This document shows positions 16,001 through 22,460 of a stretch of 64,000 nucleotides of DNA, one piece after another. The translations under genes were made by a program, and so were the position numbers. Every line of letters starts with the position of its first letter. The first letter of the stretch is position 1. The notes beneath the pieces were generated by a model. The model saw nothing but the letters and a program-made list of their open reading frames with translations. It ran no database searches and was not told where the DNA came from. The DNA comes from Buttiauxella selenatireducens (GTDB lineage Bacteria; Pseudomonadota; Gammaproteobacteria; Enterobacterales; Enterobacteriaceae). Location of the stretch: contig NZ_CP133838.1 in NCBI RefSeq assembly GCF_031432975.1, positions 1,178,001 through 1,242,000 of the forward strand, given 5' to 3'.

Positions 16001-17964
16001 ATCGCTTTGTGAAATTGCGGATCCGTAAAACCGGAAACCAGACGAGTGCAACCTTCAAACTTGAATGGCGTGAGGGCGCCGAAACGGGCTTCCCGCATCA
16101 TGTTGATATTGCACCGCCGGTATTTGATTCGGGCGGAATTTCGACTGTTGAAATCGCTGATATTGCGTGGGGTACGGATGTTAAACAGTTCCGCATTGTT
16201 TCCAGCGTGGCACCGAGTCCAACGGATTACATTGAGGCAGACTGGATTGCGGTGGGGCGTCCGACTCCGGGCGCGGGCATGGCGGCGTTGCAACAGGAAT
16301 CGACAGCACGGGTGACGGGTGATCAGGCTGAAGCCACGGCGCGTGAAACGCTGGCCACACAGGTTCGCGGTGGTTATACCGGCGATGATCCGTCAAAACT
16401 GGCATCGGGCCTGCTGTACACCGAGCGTCAGGCTCGCATTACCGCGCAGGAAGCTGAAGTTACTGAGCGTAAAAAGCTCGAATCAACGGTGAACAGCAAC
16501 CATGCTTCCGTTACGCAGGAACTGGGGACGCTAACGACAGAGCAAAGTGCGCAGGCCAGCACACTGTCGGGGCTGCAGACTTCTGTTGGCAAGAACACCG
16601 CCGATATTACAGTGATCACCAAAGCAGTCACTGACAATGACCACGCACAGACCACAGCACTCAATGCCGTTAAGGCTACTACTGATAAAAATACCTCAGA
16701 TCTCAGTACCGAAACGACGGCCAGAACGGATGCAGACAGCGCGCTTGGTCGTCGCATTGATACGTTAAAGCTTGATGTGGACGGCAACACGGCGAGTGGG
16801 GAAAGTGGCATTGTTGCCAATGTTACCAACGCACTGGCTGCCTTCACATCTTTCTCCGTTCAGCGAGTGACCTTCGCCGATGGTGAAACGAAAACGCTGG
16901 CTGAAATTAATGATGTCCGGAAGACAGCTGCTGATGCGAATAGTGCACTCGCCGAGCAGGTCACCACACTCAAAGCCACGGTAGAGCATAACGGGGAAGT
17001 CAACACCGCAGCCATTACGCGTATTGATAAGGCTGTATCGGATCTGTCCAGCTCAACAGCGACAAGCATTGAACAGGTCACCGCGTCTATCGGAAAGACC
17101 AATGCCAATGTGCAGACAACCAGTCAGGCTGTTGCGGATATCAATGGCAAACTGAGTGCGCAGTGGGGTGTGAAAGTCCAGACGGAAGCCAACGGTGTGA
17201 AACGTATTGCGGGTATCCAGCTGGGCATCGATGCAACCGGTTCGTCAAACTTCCTCGTTTCGGCTGATACCTTCGCGGTTTACAACCCTTCCAGTGGTGG
17301 GCAGGACATCGTGTTTGCTGCAACAGGTGGGCAGTTGTTTATCCGGGATGCCTTCATTCAGAACGGAAGCATTTCAGACGCCAAAATCGGCAACGTCATT
17401 AAGTCCTATAACTGGGATTCTTCTGGCGGGGCACAGGGCTGGGCGATAGTGAAGGATGGCTGGGCTACGTTTAATAACGTCACTGTTCGTGGCACGGTTT
17501 ACGCCACTGACGGCTGGTTCCAGGGGACAGTCTACGCTGGGAAGATTGAAGGTGATATCGGTGATTTTATCATTGGCCAGAACGAAACGCGTGATGAGTC
17601 TGGTGGTATCGGGAAGTCGATGTCTGGCACGTTGTTCAGTGTCCGACAGCAGGTTTTTCCCACCAAAGTGGCTCTTATCAGCTCCGGTAGCATTTATGCG
17701 ATCGTGATGGGTTTATCTGCCAGCAGTGGTGGAGGCGATACGTACATGCGCATCCTGTTTAACGGTGCGGAAGTATGGCGCATGAATGGGGTTGGTACCG
17801 CGCAAGTGAGAGCCTTATCACTCAATGTCCCTGCCGGGTCAGGAGTTATGGCTCTGACCTATGAAATCAGGCATGGCGGTGGTGGTTCAGGGAGTGTCAG
17901 AACCACGATTGATGCCAATTACCATGTTTTTTTACAACGCAATGCGGGCTCGCTTTCACGTTAA
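13078..17964 (+). CDS. Tip attachment / host-specificity protein J homologue (extended)
   Basis: At 1628 residues this is about 500 longer than lambda gpJ (1132). Residues 1-620 are the conserved central-hub part (start ANIQGRKGGGNNASSPKES; GRWALLTNAKDRLVTFS in the middle). About 620-800 contain fibronectin III-like modules. Residues 820-900 and 1080-1360 are Thr/Ala/Asp-rich, coiled-coil-like repeats (TTDKNTSDLSTETTARTDAD). Between them is a beta-sandwich-like insert with many Trp residues. About 1370-1510 is the DUF1983 module (AQWGVKVQTEANGVKRIAGI). The last 100 residues are a separate beta domain, the likely receptor-binding end. A UUCG terminator follows. Confidence 0.95.
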   Translation: MANIQGRKGGGNNASSPKESPDSLHSVATAKILLALSEGECAGGLTDKDIYLDGTPVRAQDGTLNFPGVTWEYRSGTQAQEYIQGIPSVENEISINTPLKQSQPWTRAISNIQLSALRIRLGLPALQKQKDNGDVVGSRVEYKIELATDGGAYQIVVNGAFDGKTTSLYERSHRIDLPKSTTGWQVRVTRITADSVSNRVADATNIEAYSEVIDAKLRYPNTELLFVTFDAKQFSNIPQISVKAPGRLIRVPTTYDPVQRTYSGTWDGAFKWAYSNNPAWVFYDTVLNPRFGLGDRLDATQIDKWELYRIAQYCDQLVPDGLGGSGTEPRFLCDVYIQSQNEAFNVLRDLASIFRGMTYWANNQLFALADQPRDMTYVFTRANVIGGKFVYAGGSERNRYSTAMVSWSNPDNHYADEVEAVVEQDLVRRYGVRQTEITAIGCVRRTEANRRGRWALLTNAKDRLVTFSTGLEGMLPLPGHIIGVADQSLSGKVMGGRISAVNGRVITLDRVADVIAGNRLLINLPSGISQARTVQSVNNKVITVTTAYSETPEVQAVWSVDADDLFVQQYRVTGITDNDDGTFTIAAINHNPDKYAAIDTGARLDERPISAIPPGVQAPPASVAISSYSRVVQNISVETMRVTWDSVPNAIAYECEWRKDNGDWVNAPRTSSLGFEVQGIYAGRYTARIRAINSSDISSVWTSSLEIELTGKVGQPPMPQNFRTSPLLWGVQIDWDFPADTADTLQTEVQYSTTATGVSPMLLTDVPYPQHMYTQMGLKAGQGFWYRARLTDRIGNQSAWTTWIAGSSSSEAGDYLVDIDNQLQQTDSYKNLVKEITDLSGDVQTAQDDIDAVTTESATTKAGLAQEVTDRTKAISDEATARGQALLTEKNERVADISNVNQSIQTSTDSLAQQIAQVSAGTGSQFDPLKIWYFDTNADGWKTGAGTDPVFNNGWIKSTDTALVSPAVAVSGSSYRFVKLRIRKTGNQTSATFKLEWREGAETGFPHHVDIAPPVFDSGGISTVEIADIAWGTDVKQFRIVSSVAPSPTDYIEADWIAVGRPTPGAGMAALQQESTARVTGDQAEATARETLATQVRGGYTGDDPSKLASGLLYTERQARITAQEAEVTERKKLESTVNSNHASVTQELGTLTTEQSAQASTLSGLQTSVGKNTADITVITKAVTDNDHAQTTALNAVKATTDKNTSDLSTETTARTDADSALGRRIDTLKLDVDGNTASGESGIVANVTNALAAFTSFSVQRVTFADGETKTLAEINDVRKTAADANSALAEQVTTLKATVEHNGEVNTAAITRIDKAVSDLSSSTATSIEQVTASIGKTNANVQTTSQAVADINGKLSAQWGVKVQTEANGVKRIAGIQLGIDATGSSNFLVSADTFAVYNPSSGGQDIVFAATGGQLFIRDAFIQNGSISDAKIGNVIKSYNWDSSGGAQGWAIVKDGWATFNNVTVRGTVYATDGWFQGTVYAGKIEGDIGDFIIGQNETRDESGGIGKSMSGTLFSVRQQVFPTKVALISSGSIYAIVMGLSASSGGGDTYMRILFNGAEVWRMNGVGTAQVRALSLNVPAGSGVMALTYEIRHGGGGSGSVRTTIDANYHVFLQRNAGSLSR

Positions 17965-17980
17965 ATCACGCACTCAAATT

Positions 17981-18001
17981 AACCCGCTTCGGCGGGTTTT
18001 T
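17981..18001 (+). terminator. Strong UUCG-loop terminator after gene J
   Basis: AACCCGC-TTCG-GCGGGTT forms a seven-pair stem with a stable UUCG tetraloop followed by T residues, 16 bases after the J stop. It separates the conserved tail operon from the fibre cassette. Confidence 0.8.
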
Positions 18002-18023
18002 CATTTCATGGTGGATACGAAAT

Positions 18024-19634
18024 ATGGCAACAGTTGATGACGATTTAGCAAAGGCGGTGACGGAAGCTTTCCGCCAGGCGCGCATCGATATCAGTAACCA
18101 GGACAAACTGCTCACCGGTCCGGATGATGTTGAAATCGAGCTGGCAAACGGGCAAAAGAAAACAGGACCAAGCTGGCCTAAGCTTGTGAAGTTAGCCACT
18201 GATGCCGATCTTCCTGCATTTACTACTGTGGCGGCACAGGTGCACTCCGACGCCACACAAGTGGCAGCTGATAAAGTCACCGCTGGTGCATCAAAAGATG
18301 CGGCGAAAATCAGTGAAACCAACGCCAAAACCAGCGAAACAAATTCTGCCAGTCGGGCTGCAGCGGCATTAGCCAGCCAGAACGCGGCAAAGACCAGCGA
18401 GACAAATTCAGCAGCAAGCGCCGCAAGTGCAAAAGCCGATGCTGACCGTGCCCAGCTTGCCAATCCGGATAACTGGGAAAGTGCACCCTTTCCGGATGTC
18501 TGGATCCCCTTCAATGACAGTCTGCAAATGCTGGCAGGCAATGGGCCATATGATCGCATCACCATCGGCTCCGATTACTTAGAGCTACCGTCCCGCAGCG
18601 CGACATTTACCCGTGCCAGTACAGCGACATATATCGATAAATCGGGGGTTCTTCAAACAGCAGCGATTAATGAGCCTCGATTTGAGAAGGAGGGGCTTCT
18701 AATTGAGGGGCAGAGTACTAATTTGTTGCGGACAAGCTCATTTGCCAGCTCACTCGGTACTTGGGGCGAGCCCAATGCGACGGGTAACGTCAAAACCTTT
18801 GGTCAACTGGCACCGGATAGCACGAGTACGGCGTTAAAAATGACCGTCGCAGGTGACGGGATTAATACCAGTGATGCAAATCCGATGGTGGTGGGAACTA
18901 CCTACACGCTTTCATTTTGGGTAAAAAACGAATCTGACAGCGAGATCATCTTCTTTATTCGGTTTGGATCCGGGGATACCTCTGGCACTTTCGTAACTGT
19001 ACAAAATACCAGCACGTGGGCACGGTATGTAGTTACAAAGGCTTTTGCTACGGGTGACTCCATATTAAGACTCTATGTAAATACAAAAGGTAAGGAGTTT
19101 TCATTATGGGGAATTCAGCTTGAAGCCCTGTCATTCGCAACCAGTTACATCCCAACAAATGGAGCAGCAGCAACACGAGCGCCGGATAATTGTAACATTC
19201 AGTCAGCTTTGAATTTACCAGCGCTGGGGATGCCTTATACCGTCACGCTTGAGTGTAATTATATGGGAATAGGCTCAGGGTTCCGTGCTCACGCTTATGG
19301 AGATCAAGTTACATATATTTATACCGATGCTACTTCAGCAAATATCCAATTCTTTAGTAACGAAAAAGTAGCGCTGCTAACCCCTGCACAGGCCACTCCA
19401 GGGAGTATGCTTGTTCGTGGGGTAATGGCCGACAGAGATAATAATAACGCCAAGTATCTGAACAATGGCAGTGTCGGCAACATGAATGGGAACATGACTA
19501 AAACGCGTGTTTATTCTCAGAATGTGGGCATTGGTAATACAGGTTCAAATAACCAACACCTCTATGGTCACATCCGCAATTTCCGCATCTGGCACCGCGC
19601 ATTAACTGATGCACAACTAAAGAGCCTCCGCTGA
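18024..19634 (+). CDS. Tail fibre protein with N-terminal tail-binding and LamG-like C-terminal domain
   Basis: 536 residues. Residues 1-75 are a conserved attachment region (DDLAKAVTEAFRQARIDISN). Residues 85-145 are Ala/Ser/Thr-rich helical repeats (KISETNAKTSETNSAS; repeated KTSETNSA), the stalk pattern of lambdoid side-fibre genes. Residue 190 onward has RSATFTRASTATYIDKSGVL and EGLLIEGQSTNLLRTS, a common phage spike/fibre module preceding a concanavalin/laminin G-like jelly roll; the end RNFRIWHRALTDAQLKSL closes that fold. Such ends bind surface sugars. Base composition becomes more AT-rich in the second half, as expected for exchangeable receptor-binding parts. Confidence 0.82.
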   Translation: MATVDDDLAKAVTEAFRQARIDISNQDKLLTGPDDVEIELANGQKKTGPSWPKLVKLATDADLPAFTTVAAQVHSDATQVAADKVTAGASKDAAKISETNAKTSETNSASRAAAALASQNAAKTSETNSAASAASAKADADRAQLANPDNWESAPFPDVWIPFNDSLQMLAGNGPYDRITIGSDYLELPSRSATFTRASTATYIDKSGVLQTAAINEPRFEKEGLLIEGQSTNLLRTSSFASSLGTWGEPNATGNVKTFGQLAPDSTSTALKMTVAGDGINTSDANPMVVGTTYTLSFWVKNESDSEIIFFIRFGSGDTSGTFVTVQNTSTWARYVVTKAFATGDSILRLYVNTKGKEFSLWGIQLEALSFATSYIPTNGAAATRAPDNCNIQSALNLPALGMPYTVTLECNYMGIGSGFRAHAYGDQVTYIYTDATSANIQFFSNEKVALLTPAQATPGSMLVRGVMADRDNNNAKYLNNGSVGNMNGNMTKTRVYSQNVGIGNTGSNNQHLYGHIRNFRIWHRALTDAQLKSLR

Positions 19635-19915
19635 TGAAAGATATCTATCTGAAATTTCCAAGTGAAGAGCAGGCGAGGCAGGTGCTTATTCAGTTTGGTC
19701 TCGTGAAGGACGAAAGTGATGCCATTTACCATCCTGGTATTTGCATTGATGTCATCGGCACGATTTACACCACTGATGACTCGGAGGCCGAGGAACCAGA
19801 ATATAAACCTGAAGCGGGCTGGCACATTAATCTGCGTATTGTTGATGACATTGATACCGCCGAATTAGCGCCATTCATAGTTACCCCAGCTACACCTGCT
19901 CGCGTCTGGGCATAG
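19634..19915 (+). CDS. Small protein of the tail-fibre cassette, function unknown
   Basis: A 93-residue acidic protein (MKDIYLKFPSEEQARQVLIQ) whose ATG shares one base with the fibre stop (TGATG), so the two are translated together. Similar small proteins often follow fibre genes in lambdoid prophages and are sometimes called tail fibre or assembly proteins; I see no motif that proves this. It contains a GWHINLRIVDDIDTAELAPF stretch and ends in a Pro/Thr-rich tail. A chaperone for the adjacent fibre, or a second short fibre subunit, are the two reasonable ideas. Confidence 0.6.
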   Translation: MKDIYLKFPSEEQARQVLIQFGLVKDESDAIYHPGICIDVIGTIYTTDDSEAEEPEYKPEAGWHINLRIVDDIDTAELAPFIVTPATPARVWA

Positions 19916-19925
19916 GAGAAAGATT

Positions 19926-20837
19926 ATGGTTTTACGCAAAGACAGTATCAAACCAGCATTACCTGTCACCGCTGGTGGCACAGGCGCTGATACAGTGTCT
20001 GGGGCGCAGTCTGCCCTGGGACTTGTTCCGCAAACCGGACCAACCGACATCACATCAGGCAGAATTTTGAAAGTTGGCGCTTTTGGTCTGGGGACTCAGA
20101 CGCTACAGCAGCAAGCGCTAAGTTCCTCCCTGCCAGGTGGAACGTTCCTTACAAAAGCCCTGCTGGGAGGGATTGATAATAATGCGTCAATACTTGTCGT
20201 ACCGTTTAACGCGGATACGCAATACCAAATAATCTTCCCGACAATTGTTGGCGCAAAACCTCGTATACATCTCCGCCTTCAATCGGTTGATCCTCAGTAT
20301 AATGGGCAATTAAGTCAGGTTTATACCGATGCCAACACGACTAAAGCAGCGGACGGCACCCTGAAGGCAGCATCCCCCGTAATCAAGGTCTTTCATGATG
20401 GACGATCGGAGTCAAACGACGAGTCAGAGGGCGTAACGGTCGTTCGTAAGGGGATCGGTGAATACTTAATTCAGGGGTGCATAGGGCTGAATGCGGATGC
20501 TGCCTGGGGCGGCATTAATGGTGGTTTCGATGTTCCTCAGGACCGCAATCGACAGCCGCTTATCTGGCTCGATTTTGAAGTTAACCCTGATGGCTCGGTT
20601 CTTGTTAAAACTTATCATCGTACGCATCCTGCCGCCCCAGCGTTCGCTCGAAATCAAGTTGATGGCGTTGCTGATGGCGATCCTATAGATATCCCTGCGG
20701 ACCAGTTTATCTCTGTACGTGTGGAAATGCCCGAGGACAGTATTTATAACCAAAAGATAATGGCAACGAAAAAAGCGATGGAAGACGCTGAAAGAGCGGC
20801 AGCGGAAAAAGCCCACGAAGAATCAACCTCAGCGTAA
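19926..20837 (+). CDS. Second tail fibre protein
   Basis: 303 residues. The N-terminus carries VTAGGTGADTVSGAQSALGL, the recurrent GGTGA...ARxALGL-type module found in trimeric phage fibres. The middle (about 85-220) is a beta-rich domain containing AAWGGINGGFDVPQDRNRQP and the strand pair IWLDFEVNPDGSVLVKTYHR. The C-terminal 30 residues are a charged helix rich in Ala, Glu and Lys (KKAMEDAERAAAEKAHEEST). AGGAG precedes the ATG. Its place as the last structural gene, right after another fibre gene, suggests a second receptor-binding element or a cap. The exact role is unknown. Confidence 0.7.
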   Translation: MVLRKDSIKPALPVTAGGTGADTVSGAQSALGLVPQTGPTDITSGRILKVGAFGLGTQTLQQQALSSSLPGGTFLTKALLGGIDNNASILVVPFNADTQYQIIFPTIVGAKPRIHLRLQSVDPQYNGQLSQVYTDANTTKAADGTLKAASPVIKVFHDGRSESNDESEGVTVVRKGIGEYLIQGCIGLNADAAWGGINGGFDVPQDRNRQPLIWLDFEVNPDGSVLVKTYHRTHPAAPAFARNQVDGVADGDPIDIPADQFISVRVEMPEDSIYNQKIMATKKAMEDAERAAAEKAHEESTSA

Positions 20838-20931
20838 TCCTGAAAAATTTACACAACGTGTAATCCCTTCATCAGTAAAGCCCTTTCATATCTGAAGCTC
20901 AAAACGATGCCCGCCTGCCATGTCGGTTCGC

Positions 20932-20974
20932 TTGATCAGTTATTCAATTAGAATTACTGTATATAAATACAGTG
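20932..20974 (+). promoter_or_regulatory. SOS promoter with LexA box
   Basis: TACTGTATATAAATACAGTG (20955-20974) matches the LexA consensus at 18 of 20 positions, including the invariant CTG-N10-CAG. It overlies the -10 of a sigma70 promoter read as TTGATC (20932)-17 bases-TACTGT (20955). LexA binding would therefore occlude RNA polymerase, and the downstream genes should be induced by DNA damage. Confidence 0.9.
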
Positions 20975-20991
20975 CATTTTAAGGGGGAGTT

Positions 20992-21231
20992 ATGCCTCGT
21001 AAATCTGATATCGAGCAGGCGTTTCGTAACGCTATCAAACATGAACAGAGTGGGCGGCGCACAGTCACCACAGTTGATTTCGTCAAGGAACTGGCGAAGC
21101 TGAACTGGTACTGGAGTCAGAGGGAAGCGAACGTGTGGATTGAATATTATGTCACGACGTTCAAAGACATCTCTGCCGTGGAAGGCGAGGGCAGAACCTT
21201 CATGTTGTACAACTCTGATGGGTGGATTTAG
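20992..21231 (+). CDS. SOS-regulated 79-aa protein, function unknown
   Basis: First gene after the LexA box, with a GGGGGAG ribosome site directly upstream. The small, mostly helical protein (MPRKSDIEQAFRNAIKHEQS) has a basic N-terminal half and an aromatic, acidic C-terminal half (LNWYWSQREANVWIEYYVTT). It is not DinI or ImpC by sequence. The basic-to-acidic layout and the TVDFVKELAKLNW helix could suit DNA or protein binding, but I recognise no family. It ends three bases before the UmuD'-like gene, so the two form one SOS operon at the prophage edge. Confidence 0.75.
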   Translation: MPRKSDIEQAFRNAIKHEQSGRRTVTTVDFVKELAKLNWYWSQREANVWIEYYVTTFKDISAVEGEGRTFMLYNSDGWI

Positions 21232-21233
21232 TC

Positions 21234-21557
21234 ATGGGATTTCCTTCGCCAGCTGCTGATTACGTCGCCCGTCCTCTCGATCTTAATGATATCTGCGGTG
21301 TCACGCCGGGTGATTCGGTGCTTGTCACAACTGAGAATGGTTATGTTCTGCTCAGTAAAACCAGAAAACCCATGCAGGGTGACACGGTACTGATTCAGTT
21401 CTGTGGAAACTCTCAGTTCGCACGAATTCAGGGTAATGCTTTCATTACCGAAGATGGTGAGGCGATAGAGGGCGAAGCACTGGATGATGTGGTGATTATC
21501 GGCAAGGTCACGAAAACGATTTTATCGGTGCTGCAAGACGACAGGCCTGTCATCTAA
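21234..21557 (+). CDS. UmuD'-like (HumD-type) protein
   Basis: 107 residues, starting at ATG 21234 with GGTGGA about seven bases upstream. Its first residues, MGFPSPAADYVARPLDLN, copy host UmuD from exactly the RecA-stimulated cleavage point (Cys24-Gly25, then GFPSPAADYV). The protein is thus made directly in the processed, mutagenically active form, as reported for HumD of phage P1. About 13 residues of the UmuD core are missing. A PGDSV segment may hold the Ser60 equivalent, but the Lys97 region reads SQFARIQ, so protease activity is unlikely. It may pair with host UmuC to form a Pol V-like complex or modulate it. It is coupled to the LexA-controlled gene upstream. Confidence 0.82.
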   Translation: MGFPSPAADYVARPLDLNDICGVTPGDSVLVTTENGYVLLSKTRKPMQGDTVLIQFCGNSQFARIQGNAFITEDGEAIEGEALDDVVIIGKVTKTILSVLQDDRPVI

Positions 21558-22241
21558 CTATGCCGCTGGATTGCTTATCGGTTCAATGAGTTCCGGGCTC
21601 TGGTTCTTCACATTCCCAACGGCTCGCGTTACCGGGTGCCAGGTAAATTCATCGGCTGGCACCGCAGCGTCATGAGCCAGTTCGCTGGCTTGTGCCCCAG
21701 TAGTTTCCGGATCCATCCATTCCAGTGCTGCAGCAGGTGAGAAAACTAAAGGTCTGCGGTCGTGAATATCGACCAAGCCGTGATCGGCGGCTGCCGTCAC
21801 TATCAAAAATCCCTCTGCTTCATCTCCCACATCAAACGGCTGCTTGCCAATCGCGGCAAAGAACAGTGGCTTCCTGTCCTTCCGGTAGATGTAATACGGC
21901 TGCTTTTTGTCTCCTTCCTTTTTCCACTCATACCAACCATCAGCAAACACAATCGCCCGGCCATGATTCCACAGCGGCTTAAACATCCGGCTGGTGGCCG
22001 CAGTTTCTACCCTGGCATTTATCAGTGGTGCTTTGTCCCACCAACCAGGCGCGTATGACCAGATCACGGGATCGAGATGAAGGGAGTCTTCTCTGTTATT
22101 AAGGAGAAGAACTTTGGTGCCAGGCGCAACATTGAACCTGCCAATCGGTTCGGGGTCATAGGGGATACTGCTCTCGGCTTCTTCCAGAAGAAACTCGAGA
22201 TAGTCGTCGCGAGATTTAACTTGAGTGAATCTTCCACACAT
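21558..22241 (-). CDS. SRAP-domain abasic-site protein (YedK/HMCES family)
   Basis: 227 residues. The start is fixed at MCGRF, because Cys2 becomes the N-terminal residue after Met removal and forms the thiazolidine link to abasic sites in single-stranded DNA; GGAGG lies seven bases upstream. An upstream in-frame start would bury this Cys. Other active-site positions are visible: Asn in INARVET, Glu in DGWYEW and His in DIHDRRP. The protein shields abasic sites at stalled forks from error-prone processing. It converges on the SOS operon with no spacer between stop codons. It is probably prophage cargo, a second copy in addition to any chromosomal yedK. Confidence 0.93.
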   Translation of the reverse strand: MCGRFTQVKSRDDYLEFLLEEAESSIPYDPEPIGRFNVAPGTKVLLLNNREDSLHLDPVIWSYAPGWWDKAPLINARVETAATSRMFKPLWNHGRAIVFADGWYEWKKEGDKKQPYYIYRKDRKPLFFAAIGKQPFDVGDEAEGFLIVTAAADHGLVDIHDRRPLVFSPAAALEWMDPETTGAQASELAHDAAVPADEFTWHPVTRAVGNVKNQSPELIEPISNPAA

Positions 22242-22394
22242 GGACACCTCCGGTAGAACAGAAAGTATAGAACCCATATGCTGACGAGTTAGCCACTACA
22301 GTGTAATATGCACGCCAGTCGTTGATGGGGTAGTTACTGTGGAGTGTCCACCGCTGTGTCCATCAAAAAGAATTAATCCGCATAGCGAGCATAA

Positions 22395-22460
22395 AAAACC
22401 ATATTTATGAAGAATATAAGAAACTTTTCTATTATTGCCCACATCGACCACGGCAAATCG
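22395..22460 (+). other. Probable prophage right attachment junction at the lepA 5' end
   Basis: Phage-type genes stop at 22241 and lepA starts at 22407, whereas in E. coli rseC lies directly upstream of lepA. Gifsy-1 of Salmonella is known to insert at the 5' end of lepA. The fifth lepA codon is AGA, a rare Arg codon, in a gene that otherwise mainly uses CGT, suggesting that the first codons come from the phage. The exact core cannot be fixed without the other junction. Confidence 0.45.

Noticed and set aside
18003-18565. Minus-strand Ala/Ser-rich frame opposite the tail fibre start
   Set aside because: It is the mirror of the Ala/Thr/Ser repeats of the fibre stalk; the fibre frame has the attachment domain and ribosome site.
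22242-22406. LexA box for the SRAP gene
   Set aside because: I searched for CTG-N10-CAG on both strands and found none; only the neighbouring operon has a real box.
20838-22406. Integrase or tRNA at this prophage end
   Set aside because: No tyrosine recombinase frame and no tRNA fold is visible here; the integrase is expected at the other prophage end outside the window.
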